A stretch of DNA of 64,000 bases, taken from the NCBI RefSeq assembly GCF_015694465.1, contig NZ_JADQDO010000009.1, positions 146,117-210,116 on the forward strand. Reading direction: 5' to 3'. Under the pieces are notes generated by a model that saw nothing but the letters and a program-made list of their open reading frames with translations, was not told where the DNA came from and searched no databases. This document shows positions 42,601 through 51,169 of the stretch, in pieces; positions within the stretch are counted from its first letter, which is position 1, and each line of letters starts with the position of its first letter. The position numbers and the translations under genes were made by a program. This stretch comes from Microvirga alba. Its GTDB lineage: Bacteria > Pseudomonadota > Alphaproteobacteria > Rhizobiales > Beijerinckiaceae.

Positions 42601-42872
42601 TGGGCGTCCTTTTCGCGCGGGGCATCGGGACTCGTGCCGATCCCGCCAAGGCTTTCAAATGGTTCGCCCTTGCCGCGATGCAGGGCGACCCGGATGCGGC
42701 CAAGAAGCGCGACGACGTCGCTGCGCGGCTCAGCGCTGCCGAGCTTTCCGGAACCAAGGCCCTGGTGGAGCAGTGGCGCCCGAGGGGCATCGATCCGGCC
42801 GCGAATGAAGTGCCGTCGACGACCGAAGGCCAAACAGCTCATCTGAACAGGATTTTCGCCAGCCGGAGCTGA
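39660..42872 (+). CDS. PodJ-like polar localisation protein with coiled coils, one membrane helix and Sel1 repeats
   Basis: About 1070 residues from ATG 39660 (ATG 39618 is an alternative). The N-terminus VREVAEAAARRSGLSLEEWVAAAL is the small motif shared by Hyphomicrobiales PodJ/PopZ-associated proteins. Residues from about 60 to 640 are mostly amphipathic coiled coil rich in Ala, Glu, Arg and Leu. A single membrane helix (PLLFGLAFLILAAGTAQIL) is near residue 758, and the periplasmic part ends with about four Sel1 (TPR-like) repeats (about 865-1020, such as AARLYERAAQVGFAPAQERLAMLHEKGLG). PodJ organises the cell pole and asymmetric division in related bacteria. Confidence 0.88.
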   Translation: MRRHVLSTLEGLDLHVREVAEAAARRSGLSLEEWVAAALAEETDPGPKPPLPSRAGEDFDSIVARIAKTATARKAPKGDYETLMSAVAAQHERRAQDQASRTAIALESMASWIEHAEERLNETARASAHHQDRMASALSDALSALKGRLDTVERHVVSERPAPARIEFPVQDAIKALEPLSETLVGLRTDMSRLAERLEQPANPAVEAIRTEIERLRSSMAGLATRDEIATLDHALRDVTKDLDQGRSSKDLLTLAHSIAAIYQQVQGLSDELAEGLHRRIGAEIDAIKRKIDGVAETGVDRSVIDFLSSQIVDMRHDLSRRAEPQQIERLTGDVASLSRQLADLRAHQVGRSDFAALKSSLENVCSALTRTVAAQEANDVPGHLQDLSRRLDILASRPEPEPANLEPIAEQLALLTERMATLTDSRFAQHDTLTAMITRLSSQVQAVADTPPPSHEPLLTRFDRLEDELRQVGRQADTSSVELMLRSISARLEETPSPASAFDALERRIVALSERFDRTPADPLHQVVAEAASHLQKLRSETQAIAEQAAKAALRDVQPSAPAIGDLDALKQGFVELKALQTRSDKKTQQTLRAVHDALETLVSRFPDQGPMTRGAGSPTQSADDMAPADRLEAAVRRLHAAALSQMEEVSAASPEPVLTQESERLDVAADTPRGAGTAFSSHATDLGQVRASFIAAARRAAQTAPQEKSATESLPEPHSDVQAEDADATALEMAALSAPSLIERIRRSFDNHRRPLLFGLAFLILAAGTAQILSGGQPSQHTVIATGPKGVTRVAAYETASRLEQVGASALSAAAEPEQFGLFQRSSLTTASLAAPKFPVDPDTVGEIPPLLPAALRQAALSGDAAAISEVAARAVEGRGLQKDLTLAARLYERAAQVGFAPAQERLAMLHEKGLGVAKDTKLAAIWYERAALGGNARAMHNLATLLASGINGKPDYSSALRWYAEAAEAGVRDSQFNMGVLFARGIGTRADPAKAFKWFALAAMQGDPDAAKKRDDVAARLSAAELSGTKALVEQWRPRGIDPAANEVPSTTEGQTAHLNRIFASRS

Positions 42873-42976
42873 CAATCCGTCATCTCCGTCATCCTTCGTT
42901 CAGAACATCGATTTTAAGGTCGCTTCCAGCGACGTCATAACGAGAACATGGCTGCACCGGCCATAGGGGAACCGGG

Positions 42977-43906
42977 GTGCAAATTTATCTGCCAATCGCT
43001 GAAATGCCGGTGAGCGTTCTCCTTATCCTCGCGATGGGCGCAGCGGTCGGTTTCATCTCGGGCATGTTCGGCATCGGCGGCGGGTTCCTCATGACGCCGC
43101 TCCTGATCTTCCTCGGCATTCCGCCCGCGGTCGCAGTGGCGACCCAAACCGCGCAGATCGTCGCCTCCTCCACGACAAGCGTCCTTGGCGCCGTGCGCCG
43201 CAACGCGCTCGACCTCAAGCTCGGCTCAATCCTCGTGTTCGGCGGCTTGATCGGATCGGTGCTGGGTGTCTGGTTCTTCGCCGTCGCCCGCCGGGCAGGC
43301 CAGCTCGATCTCGTCATCGTCGTTTCCTACGTGACGCTTTTCATGGTCGTCGGCGGCCTGATGTTGAAGGAGAGCCTGCGGGAATTCTGGATGACGCGGC
43401 GTGGCCGCCCCGTTCGCCCGCGCCGCCGGGCTGGCCAGCACGCGCCCTATCTGTTCTGGCCGCTGCGGATGCGCTTCTACCGTTCCAAACGCTATATGAG
43501 CGTCATCCCGATCCTGGGCCTTGCCCTGTTCATCGGTTTGGCGGGCGCACTTCTCGGCATCGGCGGCGGCTTCATCATGGTGCCGGCGCTTCTCTACGTG
43601 TTTCGAGTGCCGACCACCGTCGTCGTGGGCACATCGCAATTCCAGATCGTCTGCACGACACTCGTCGCGCTCGTCCTCCACGCGGTGGCGAACCAGGCCG
43701 TCGACATCGTTCTGGCCTTACTCCTCATCATCGGCGGCGTCTTCGGAGCGCAATTCGGTGCGCGGGCCGGACGCAATCTGAGGGCCGAACTTTTCCGTTT
43801 CCTGCTGGCGATCCTGCTGCTGGCCGTGGGCTTGCGCTTTGCCCTCGAACTGGTCGTGCGCCCGGAGGAACCATTCTCCATCGCGGTGCAGGAGGCGCGC
43901 ACGTGA
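42977..43906 (+). CDS. Sulfite exporter TauE/SafE-family permease
   Basis: A 309-residue membrane protein with two repeats of four or so helices; each repeat contains the family loop GIGGGF (GMFGIGGGFLMTPLL near residue 30 and GALLGIGGGFIMVPALL in the second half). A basic cytoplasmic loop (RRGRPVRPRRRAGQ) joins them. Substrates in the family are sulfite, sulfoacetate or other small anions. GTG 42977 is preceded by AGGGGA; ATG 43004 is an alternative. The stop overlaps the next gene by four bases (GTGA), so the two are coupled. Confidence 0.92.
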   Translation: MQIYLPIAEMPVSVLLILAMGAAVGFISGMFGIGGGFLMTPLLIFLGIPPAVAVATQTAQIVASSTTSVLGAVRRNALDLKLGSILVFGGLIGSVLGVWFFAVARRAGQLDLVIVVSYVTLFMVVGGLMLKESLREFWMTRRGRPVRPRRRAGQHAPYLFWPLRMRFYRSKRYMSVIPILGLALFIGLAGALLGIGGGFIMVPALLYVFRVPTTVVVGTSQFQIVCTTLVALVLHAVANQAVDIVLALLLIIGGVFGAQFGARAGRNLRAELFRFLLAILLLAVGLRFALELVVRPEEPFSIAVQEART

Positions 43907-44664
43907 GGATCGTCGGCGCCCTCCTGATCCTCCTCGGTACTTTCGCGCCGGCCTCGGCCGAGACCTTGATCACATCCCTGTCGAACCACCGCGTTCTGAT
44001 CAACTCGAACTACACGGGAACCTCGATTGCCGTGTTCGGCGCGGTCGAGCGGGATGCGCAGACCGTCGCGCGCGCCACGGGATATGACGCCGTCGTCACG
44101 GTGCGCGGCCCGCGCCAATATCTCGTCGTGCGCGAGAAGGAGCGGTTCGGGCCGCTCTGGCTCAATCAGGAGCAGCAGAAGTTTCCCATGGCTCCGGCGT
44201 ACTTGAGCGTTCTGACCTCGCGCCCCATCACCGAGATGACGAGCGATCAGCTTCGCCAACGCCAGAAGATCGGTTTGCGCGCGATCATTGGCGCACCGGA
44301 TTTCACCAACGATCGCGGGCAGAAGGACGAGCGGTTTCGCGACGCGTTTTACCGCCTGAAAGACCGCGAGGGCCTTTATCTTGAAGACGATCGCGGCGTC
44401 ACATTCCTGACGCCCAACATCTTTCGCGCCAGCATCCCGCTTCCGGCCATCGCCCCGCCGGGGACCTACGATGTGGAGGTCGCGCTCTTTGCCGAAACGG
44501 TCATCCTTGCCCGCACCATCACCCATTTCGAGCTGGTCAAGACAGGCTTCGAGCAGCAGGTCGGCGAAGCGGCCCGCGACTGGCGGCTGATCTACGGTTT
44601 GTTCACGGCCCTCATCGCGGTTTTCTTCGGCTGGACCGCGAGCGTGATCTTCCGGCGCGACTGA
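43903..44664 (+). CDS. TIGR02186/Alph_Pro_TM family membrane-anchored protein
   Basis: A 253-residue protein with an N-terminal signal (MRIVGALLILLGTFAPASA), a periplasmic beta-rich part and a C-terminal membrane helix (LIYGLFTALIAVFFGWTASVIF). It matches the alphaproteobacterial family that is nearly always encoded right after a TauE/SafE permease, as here. The function is unknown; a role as the periplasmic partner of the permease is reasonable. GTG start within the end of the permease gene. Confidence 0.88.
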   Translation: MRIVGALLILLGTFAPASAETLITSLSNHRVLINSNYTGTSIAVFGAVERDAQTVARATGYDAVVTVRGPRQYLVVREKERFGPLWLNQEQQKFPMAPAYLSVLTSRPITEMTSDQLRQRQKIGLRAIIGAPDFTNDRGQKDERFRDAFYRLKDREGLYLEDDRGVTFLTPNIFRASIPLPAIAPPGTYDVEVALFAETVILARTITHFELVKTGFEQQVGEAARDWRLIYGLFTALIAVFFGWTASVIFRRD

Positions 44665-44670
44665 GCCGCG

Positions 44671-45372
44671 TCAATCTCCGCAGAGCATTGCTCTCGCGAT
44701 GGCGAAGATTCTCTCCGTGCCGATGAGATGGGCGGTGAAGCCATTCGGGAAAACCGGCTGGAAAGCCGTGTCGCAAACATTCAATCCGCCTGCGTAAGCC
44801 CCAAGCGCCGGCATGATGCAACGCGCGCCGTCGGTGACGAAGCACCGCCGCCGGGTCGCGCGCCCACGCATCACCACCTTGCCCACCGGATGCAGATGCC
44901 CCGCGATCTCGGCGTCCGCCCCTCCCCTTGGCTCGTGGCGCAGGGTGAAAGGGCCAAGCATCATCTCCTCGACCACCTCGCCGCCGATGCTGTCGGGCAG
45001 TGTGTGATCGTGATTGCCGGTGACCCAGATCCAGTCGCGCCCGTGCTGGACGCGCGCCAACGTCGCGCGCTCCTCATCACCGAGACGCTCCGGCCCGCCA
45101 ATGTCATGGAAACTGTCGCCCAGCGCGATGACGGCGCGCGGGTTGAAGCGGGCGACCGCTCGCGTCAGCGCCTTCAGGGTTTCGCGCGTATCGTAGGGAG
45201 GCAGCATCATGCCCCGCACCGCGAAGGACGAGCCCTTTTCGAAGTGGAGATCCGCGACCAGCAGCACGCCGTCCTCGGGAAGATACATGGCGCCCGTCAG
45301 ATCGAGGATGGCCGCGCGGCCATGAAGCCCGATCTCGCTTCCCGTGTGTCTGATGATGGGCAACGCCGTCAC
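44671..45372 (-). CDS. pdeM: Ligase-associated DNA damage response endonuclease PdeM
   Basis: A 233-residue calcineurin-like metallophosphoesterase. Metal-ligand motifs are in order: ADLHFEKGSSFA, GDSFHD, GNHDHTLP and AGHLHPVGKV. It belongs to the PdeM group found with the Lhr-type helicase, exonuclease and ATP-dependent ligase. GTG 45372 overlaps the helicase stop by four bases, so it is translated with the helicase. It likely cleaves phosphodiester ends during repair, though its exact substrate is not settled. Confidence 0.92.
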   Translation of the reverse strand: MTALPIIRHTGSEIGLHGRAAILDLTGAMYLPEDGVLLVADLHFEKGSSFAVRGMMLPPYDTRETLKALTRAVARFNPRAVIALGDSFHDIGGPERLGDEERATLARVQHGRDWIWVTGNHDHTLPDSIGGEVVEEMMLGPFTLRHEPRGGADAEIAGHLHPVGKVVMRGRATRRRCFVTDGARCIMPALGAYAGGLNVCDTAFQPVFPNGFTAHLIGTERIFAIARAMLCGD

Positions 45373-48023
45373 GCCAAAGCCTCGTCGAGAAGGGCCGCTT
45401 CCGCCTCGGCCAGGATTTCGTCCGCATCGTCGCTATAGACGCGCTCGCGGCCGATCTCCAGCATGACGGACACGCTCAGAGGGGAAACCCGGTCGAGCGG
45501 CTTGTGGATGATCCGCCCCCGGATGCGCTGAAGCAGCATACCCAAGCGCTTCACGTCCAGAAGCCCCGTTGCCGCATCCGCCCGCGCCGCGCGCAGCAGG
45601 ACATGGTCCGGTTCATGCTTGCGCAGCACGTCATAGACGAGATCGGTGGAAATCGTGACCTGCCGCCCGGTTTTCTGCTGCCCCGGAAAGCGACGTTCGA
45701 TCAACCCCGCGATGACCGCGCATTGGCGAAACGTGCGTTTCATCATGGTCGATTCCGCGAGCCAATCCTCCAGGTCGTCACCCAGCATATCTTCCGCGTA
45801 GAGATCGTCGAGGAATCCCGGCTCGCGTCCGACCCGCGCGGCGATGTCGCCGCCGCCCCAGACCGCGAGACCGTAATCGTTGGCGACGAAGCCAAGCGGC
45901 TTCAACCGCGCGCGTTCCAGACGCCGGGTGAGAAGCATGCCGAGCGTCTGATGCGCGAGTCTCCCCTCGAACGGAAAGCAGGTCATGTAGAAGCGCCCCG
46001 CGCGGGGAAAGGTTTCGACCAGAAGATCGTTTGGTCCCGGAAGGACGGAGCGGCGGCGCTGTTGCAGCAGCCATTCGGTCATCTGTGCCGGCAGCCGGTC
46101 CCATTCGAACGGATCGGCGAGGATCGCCCGCACTCGCGCGGCGAGGAAGGTGGAGAGCGGAAACTTTCCGCCCTCATAAGACGGGATTTTGGGATCGGTC
46201 CCTGCGGTCGCCCGCGTGACCAGGACCTCGTCCTCGACGATGCCTTCAAACCGCAGCACCTCGCCCGCGAAGAGAAAGGTATCGCCCGGCGTCAATGTCT
46301 CCGCGAAATATTCCTCGATCTCGCCCAGCGACCGGCCGCGCGGCAGAACCGTGCCGGGCCGTGCCCGCGAGGTTCGCCCGAGCCGAACCTTGATCATCGT
46401 CGCCTCGACGATGGTGCCTACATTCAGCCGGTATTGTTGGGCGATGCGCGCATCGCGCACCCGCCAGAGCCCGTCCTTGCCCTTCACGATCTTGGCGAAG
46501 CGCTCATAGGCCCGAAGCGCGTAACCGCCGGTGGCGACGAACGCGACAGCGGCCTCGAAATCCTCCCACATCAGCGCCGCGTAAGGCGCGGCCGAGCGGA
46601 TTTCTTTGTAAAGATCCTCCAACCGAAACGGTTCGGCGCAGGCCATGCCGAGGATGTGTTGGCACAACACATCGAGCGCGCCGATGCGCGCATCCGGCGT
46701 ATCCTGCGCCGCCTCATGCACCGCATCGAGCGCGGCGCGGCATTCGAGAATTTCGAACCGGTTGCCGGGGACGAGATAGGCTTGCGACGGCTCGTCCATG
46801 CGATGGTTCGAGCGGCCGATGCGCTGCATGATGCGCGACGCGCCTTTCGGCGCGCCCACATTCACGACGAGGTCCACGTCGCCCCAGTCGATGCCGAGAT
46901 CGAGCGTCGCGGTACAGACCACGGCCTTGAGCTTGCCCGCCGTCATCGCCTCCTCGACGCGCCGCCGCTGCGACACATCGAGCGAACCGTGGTGGAGCGC
47001 GATGGCGAGCCCGTCGTCGTTGAGTTTCCAGAGTTCCTGGAACGTGTATTCCGCCTGCAGCCGCGTGTTGACGAAGACGAGCGTCGTCTTGTGCCGCCGG
47101 ATGAGATCGTAGATCGCCGGCATCGACTGCGACGCCGTGTGCCCCGCGAGCGGAAGCGGTTCATCGAGTTCGAGCATCCGGATGTCGGGTTCGGCCCCGC
47201 CCTGCACCACGACGAGATCGGCGAGTGCTCGCTCCCCTCCCTCGCCGGCGCGTTGCGGCACCAGATAGCGCCGCAGATCGTCCGGCTCCCGGACCGTTGC
47301 GGAAAGACCCACCGAGGTCAGGTAGGGGGCGATTTTGAACAGGCGGGCGAGGTCGAGGGAGAGCAGGTCGCCACGTTTGGAGGTGACAAGCGAATGCAGT
47401 TCGTCGAGCACCACGCGCCGCAGATCCTTGAACAGCTCGCCGGCCTCACGATGAGCCAGAAGCAGCGCCAATTGCTCCGGTGTCGTCAACAGGATGTCCG
47501 GCGGCTTCTCGATCTGCCGTGCGCGCTTGTGGGAGGGCGTGTCTCCGGTCCGGGTTTCGATCCGGACAGGCAGATCCATTTCCCGCACCGGCGTTTCGAG
47601 ATTGCGTGCAATGTCGGTCGCCAGCGCTTTCAGGGGGGAGATGTAAAGGGTGTGGAGCGTGCGACGTCTCTCTCTCCCCCTTGCCGGTAGGGCCGGGTTG
47701 GGGGTGGAACGACCGGGTGAACCGTTCTCGGATGAGATAGCCGTAGAAATCACATCGCGAGCCGATTTGTCCTTCCGCTCTGACTTTGCGACCCCTGCCC
47801 CTCCCCGCAAGGGGGAGGGGGAAGGCCCCGCCAATTCGACGAGGCTCGGCAGAAACCCCGCAAGCGTCTTGCCCGCCCCGGTTGGCGCGACAAGGAGGAC
47901 CGAGTGGCCGCCTCGCGCCTTGGCCAGAAGCTGCAACTGATGTTCCCGCGGCTCCCAGCCCCGGCTTTTGAACCAGCGGCGGAACTCGGGGGGCAAAAGA
48001 GCGATGGCGGCTGCTTTCGGCAT
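45369..48023 (-). CDS. Ligase-associated DEXH-box helicase (Lhr family), with in-frame repeat insertion
   Basis: An 884-residue superfamily 2 helicase. Walker A is APTGAGKT (46-53), motif II is LDELHSL, motif III is LSATVREPDD, and motif VI is MQRIGRSNHRM. The Lhr-specific C-terminal part follows. Residues about 67-120 (Gly/Pro/Ser/Arg-rich) interrupt the chain between Walker A and the TLYISPLKAL segment, where homologues are contiguous; this part is encoded by a repeat element (47674-47817) and keeps the frame. The family unwinds nicked or RNA-DNA duplexes and works with the ligase and nuclease encoded nearby. Confidence 0.94.
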   Translation of the reverse strand: MPKAAAIALLPPEFRRWFKSRGWEPREHQLQLLAKARGGHSVLLVAPTGAGKTLAGFLPSLVELAGPSPSPLRGGAGVAKSERKDKSARDVISTAISSENGSPGRSTPNPALPARGRERRRTLHTLYISPLKALATDIARNLETPVREMDLPVRIETRTGDTPSHKRARQIEKPPDILLTTPEQLALLLAHREAGELFKDLRRVVLDELHSLVTSKRGDLLSLDLARLFKIAPYLTSVGLSATVREPDDLRRYLVPQRAGEGGERALADLVVVQGGAEPDIRMLELDEPLPLAGHTASQSMPAIYDLIRRHKTTLVFVNTRLQAEYTFQELWKLNDDGLAIALHHGSLDVSQRRRVEEAMTAGKLKAVVCTATLDLGIDWGDVDLVVNVGAPKGASRIMQRIGRSNHRMDEPSQAYLVPGNRFEILECRAALDAVHEAAQDTPDARIGALDVLCQHILGMACAEPFRLEDLYKEIRSAAPYAALMWEDFEAAVAFVATGGYALRAYERFAKIVKGKDGLWRVRDARIAQQYRLNVGTIVEATMIKVRLGRTSRARPGTVLPRGRSLGEIEEYFAETLTPGDTFLFAGEVLRFEGIVEDEVLVTRATAGTDPKIPSYEGGKFPLSTFLAARVRAILADPFEWDRLPAQMTEWLLQQRRRSVLPGPNDLLVETFPRAGRFYMTCFPFEGRLAHQTLGMLLTRRLERARLKPLGFVANDYGLAVWGGGDIAARVGREPGFLDDLYAEDMLGDDLEDWLAESTMMKRTFRQCAVIAGLIERRFPGQQKTGRQVTISTDLVYDVLRKHEPDHVLLRAARADAATGLLDVKRLGMLLQRIRGRIIHKPLDRVSPLSVSVMLEIGRERVYSDDADEILAEAEAALLDEALA
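47674..47817. mobile_element. MITE-like palindromic element inside the helicase gene
   Basis: The 144-base segment is bounded by 11-base terminal inverted repeats: CTCCCCCTTGC (47674-47684) and GCAAGGGGGAG (47807-47817). The right end also forms its own hairpin, CCCCTCCCC (47798-47806) against GGGGAGGGG (47812-47820). Length is a multiple of three (48 codons) and no stop occurs in the helicase frame. It codes for a low-complexity insert that homologues should lack. No target duplication is obvious. Similar GCAAGGGGGAG ends occur in the ligase gene at 51471-51481. Confidence 0.65.
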
Positions 48024-48192
48024 GAGCAGAGCATAGGTCGTCTGCCGCGGCTCGTCATGTCACATGGATTTCGGAATGCTCGGATATGTTCAGGTGTGGA
48101 TGCCACCCTTGCGTGCTTGCACTCACACCCCTCCTTCGTTTCTATGCGAATGTAGCCGGATAACAATCCAGAACCAAAAAGTAATGACGCCA

Positions 48193-49014
48193 ATGTCGCA
48201 GACATCCAATCTCAAGAACGCCATCGCCATCGTCACGGGGGGCACCCAGGGCGTCGGTGAAACCATTGCCCGCACGCTCGCCGAGCGCGGCGCCGCCGGC
48301 CTCGTCATCTGCGGCCGCAATGCCGATAAGGGCCAGGCGGTGGCCAAGGACATCACCGCGCAAGGCTGCCGCACGGAATTCGTGCAGGCCGACCTCGCCA
48401 ACATGGACGACGTCCGCGCGGTCTCGGCACACGCCGACAAGACCTTCGGGCGCGTCGACGTGCTCGTGAACGCCGCCGGCATGACCGACCGCGGCACAGT
48501 CTTCGACACCAGCCCGGAGCTCTTCGACCGCATGTTCGCCGTGAACGTGCGCGCGCCCTTCTTCCTGATGCAGGACGCCGCCACGATCATGCGCCGCGAG
48601 AAGATCCAGGGCACGATGGTCAACATCCTGTCCATGTCGGCCCATGGCGGCCAGCCCTTCATCTCGGCCTATTGCGGCTCCAAGGGCGCGCTTGCGACGC
48701 TTACCAAGAACGCCGCCTTCAGCCTGATGCCGTGGCGCATCCGCGTGAACGGCCTGAATATCGGCTGGATGAACACGCCGGGCGAAGACCGCATCATGCG
48801 GACCTATCACAACGCCCAGGACGGCTGGCTCGACAACGCAGTCAAGAACCAGCCCTTCGGCCGCCTGCTCGACCCGGCCGAGGTCGCGCGCGCCGTCGCG
48901 TTCCTGACCAGCGCGGAATCCGGCCTGATGACCGGCTCGATCATCGACTTCGACCAGTCGGTCCTTGGCTGCTGGGAATCGACCCCGCACCCGTCCATGC
49001 CCTTCCAGGGCTGA
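48193..49014 (+). CDS. SDR-family oxidoreductase
   Basis: A 273-residue short-chain dehydrogenase/reductase. The cofactor loop is TGGTQGVGETIA, NAAG is in VLVNAAGMTDRG, and the catalytic Ser-Tyr-Lys set lies in ILSMSAHGGQPFISAYCGSKGA. The C-terminal FDQSVLGCWESTPHPSMPF is longer than usual and is typical of a subgroup acting on sugars or polyols. ATG 48193 is used; ATG 48184 is three codons upstream. It separates the two halves of the repair gene cluster and shows no link to them. Substrate unknown. Confidence 0.9.
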   Translation: MSQTSNLKNAIAIVTGGTQGVGETIARTLAERGAAGLVICGRNADKGQAVAKDITAQGCRTEFVQADLANMDDVRAVSAHADKTFGRVDVLVNAAGMTDRGTVFDTSPELFDRMFAVNVRAPFFLMQDAATIMRREKIQGTMVNILSMSAHGGQPFISAYCGSKGALATLTKNAAFSLMPWRIRVNGLNIGWMNTPGEDRIMRTYHNAQDGWLDNAVKNQPFGRLLDPAEVARAVAFLTSAESGLMTGSIIDFDQSVLGCWESTPHPSMPFQG

Positions 49015-49016
49015 GC

Positions 49017-49949
49017 CTAACGCTCCAACACCGCGAGGAGCCCGGGGACCGGCTGTCCCCGATCCTCGCGGATCGAGGCGTCCTCGATGAGGGCGACCGA
49101 GAAGCCCGTTTCGGCCGCAAGCGCCAGGATTTCGGCCTTGCCGTGCGCATAGCGGGAATCGCTGCCGAGGATCACGCCTCGGCCCTCGTGCGCCTGAACC
49201 GTGAAGGTGAACCACCCGCCTGGTTTCAGCACGCGATGGGTCTCGCGAAAGACCTCATCCAGCGCCGCCTTGTAAATGAAGACATCCGCCGCGACGATAA
49301 GGTCTGCCTCACCGGCGGCTCGTCCCGTCAGGAAACTTTCGAGATCCCGCTCATGCAGGCTGCGGTAGAGCCCGGTCCTGGCGGCTCGTTCCAGCATGCG
49401 CGACGAAAGATCGACGCCCTCGAAACTCTCCGCATGGCCCTCCAACGCCCGCGCCATGAGCCCGGTGCCACAGCCGAGATCGAGCATCGGCCCGAAGCCG
49501 AAGGGACGCTCCCGCACCGTACAGACCCGCCGCAACGCGTCGACGATGAGAGTCGGGCCGCGATAGGCAAGCGTTTCCGTCAGATGCCTGTCGAAGCGTG
49601 ATGCGTAATCGTCGAAAAGCGCCCGCACATAGCCGTGGGTAACGGCCTCGTCGGAGGCCAGCGCTCCAAGCCTCGCCAGATCAAGACGTACCCCGAGCGC
49701 GTCCTGGGGTTCCAGCGCGAGTGCATTGCGGAGAGCCTCCACCGCCTCGTCGCGCGCGCCCGTCGCGGACGCGGCTCGGCCAAGCAGGGCATGGGCAGGG
49801 GCGAATTGGGGAGCGAGTTCCAGAACCTGTCGCGCCAGATCGACCGCAGCGTCGAAATCCTTCTCGTCGAAGGCCGCGCGGGCATATTCGTATCGACGAT
49901 CGGCGATGAGATCGCCGGAGGAGGATCGCAGGGTCGGAGTCAACCGCAT
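49017..49949 (-). CDS. Methyltransferase with N-terminal TPR segment
   Basis: A 310-residue protein. The first 100 residues contain about two TPR units (YEYARAAFDEKDFDAAVDLARQVLELAPQFAPAHALLGRAA). They are followed by a class I SAM-dependent methyltransferase domain: motif I MLDLGCGTGLMARAL, then FEGVDLSSRMLERAA, and a post-motif VLKPGGWFTFTVQ. It resembles ubiE/NdufAF-like or BioC-like methyltransferases but the substrate is not evident. GAGGGGA lies next to ATG 49949. It ends two bases from the convergent SDR stop. Confidence 0.88.
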   Translation of the reverse strand: MRLTPTLRSSSGDLIADRRYEYARAAFDEKDFDAAVDLARQVLELAPQFAPAHALLGRAASATGARDEAVEALRNALALEPQDALGVRLDLARLGALASDEAVTHGYVRALFDDYASRFDRHLTETLAYRGPTLIVDALRRVCTVRERPFGFGPMLDLGCGTGLMARALEGHAESFEGVDLSSRMLERAARTGLYRSLHERDLESFLTGRAAGEADLIVAADVFIYKAALDEVFRETHRVLKPGGWFTFTVQAHEGRGVILGSDSRYAHGKAEILALAAETGFSVALIEDASIREDRGQPVPGLLAVLER

Positions 49950-50113
49950 TCCCCTCGCAATGCGGCACACGAAACAAGGTGTCAATGCTGCAATTGGGCG
50001 TAGGCGCCAGCGTCGACCTCGGCGACGTCCTCACGAGGCATGGCCATGACAGGTCCGGACGCCGATCGGCCCCTGCACTGCAATCGGTGCCATTCATCCT
50101 ATATTTTGACTCC

Positions 50114-51169
50114 ATGGCGCTGCGTTCCACCGACATTCTGACCCTGACCCCGCAGGGGCTCTATTGCCCCCTCGGCGATTTCCACATCGACCCCGTCCGC
50201 TCCGTGAAGCGTGCGCTGATCACCCACGGCCATTCGGACCATGCTCGAGCCGGCCATCAATCGGTCCTCGCGACGCGGGAGACGCTGCTGATCATGGGCG
50301 AGCGTTACGGCAAGGGTTTTGCCGGATCGACTCAAGGTGCCGTTCTCGGCGAAAGCATCCGCTTCGGCGATGTGATCGTGCGCTTTACCCCGGCGGGGCA
50401 CGTCCTGGGCTCGGCCCAAATCGTCATCGAGGCAGGCGGCACCCGGATCGTGGTGTCCGGCGACTACAAGCGCGAGAGGGACCCGACCTGCCTTTCTTAC
50501 GAAGTCGTGCCCTGCGACGTCTTCATCACGGAGGCGACTTTCGGCCTGCCGGTCTTCCGCCATCCCGCCGCGCAGGACGAGGTGCGAAAACTTCTCCATT
50601 CAGTCGCGCTGTTCCCCGAGCGCACCCATATCGTCGGCGCCTACGCTCTCGGCAAGGCGCAACGCGTCATGGGGATGCTCCGGGAGGAGGGTTACGACGA
50701 GCCGATTTATCTTCACGGCGCGATGGAGCGCCTGACGGAGCTCTATAAAAGCGAGGGCATCCCGCTTGGCGAAACGCCGAAGGTCGCGGCAGCGGAACGG
50801 TCTGAGCTTGCGGGCGCCATCGTGATCTGCCCACCCTCCTCCATCCAGGACCTCTGGTCCCGCCGCTTCCCCGATCCTGTGACCTGTTTCGCCTCCGGGT
50901 GGATGCGCGTGCGCGCCCGCGCCCGACAAAGGGGCGTGGAGCTGCCGCTCGTGATCTCGGACCATGCCGACTGGGACGACCTCTGCCGCACCATCCACGA
51001 GACCGGCGCAGGCGAGGTGTGGGTCACGCATGGCCAGGAGGACGCCCTGGTCCATTGGTGCCGGACGCACGGCATCGCAGCGCGGCCGCTGCACATGCTG
51101 GGCTATGGCGACGAGGGTGAGGGGGAAGAGGCCCAGCCCGCGAGGGAAGAGGCGGGAGGGACCGCATGA
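50114..51169 (+). CDS. Ligase-associated DNA exonuclease (metallo-beta-lactamase/beta-CASP fold)
   Basis: A 351-residue MBL-fold nuclease related to SNM1/Pso2 and CPSF73. The metal-binding motif is THGHSDHARAGH; further ligands are in FTPAGHVLGSAQ and VVSGDYKRERD, and a beta-CASP-like segment ends ISDHADWDDL and VWVTHGQED. It is the exonuclease of the ligase-associated repair set and presumably trims damaged ends. ATG 50114 starts MALRSTDILTLTPQGLYCP, as in homologues. The C-terminal tail (GDEGEGEEAQPAREEAGG) is low-complexity and may stem from a repeat. The stop overlaps the ligase ATG by four bases. Confidence 0.93.
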   Translation: MALRSTDILTLTPQGLYCPLGDFHIDPVRSVKRALITHGHSDHARAGHQSVLATRETLLIMGERYGKGFAGSTQGAVLGESIRFGDVIVRFTPAGHVLGSAQIVIEAGGTRIVVSGDYKRERDPTCLSYEVVPCDVFITEATFGLPVFRHPAAQDEVRKLLHSVALFPERTHIVGAYALGKAQRVMGMLREEGYDEPIYLHGAMERLTELYKSEGIPLGETPKVAAAERSELAGAIVICPPSSIQDLWSRRFPDPVTCFASGWMRVRARARQRGVELPLVISDHADWDDLCRTIHETGAGEVWVTHGQEDALVHWCRTHGIAARPLHMLGYGDEGEGEEAQPAREEAGGTA

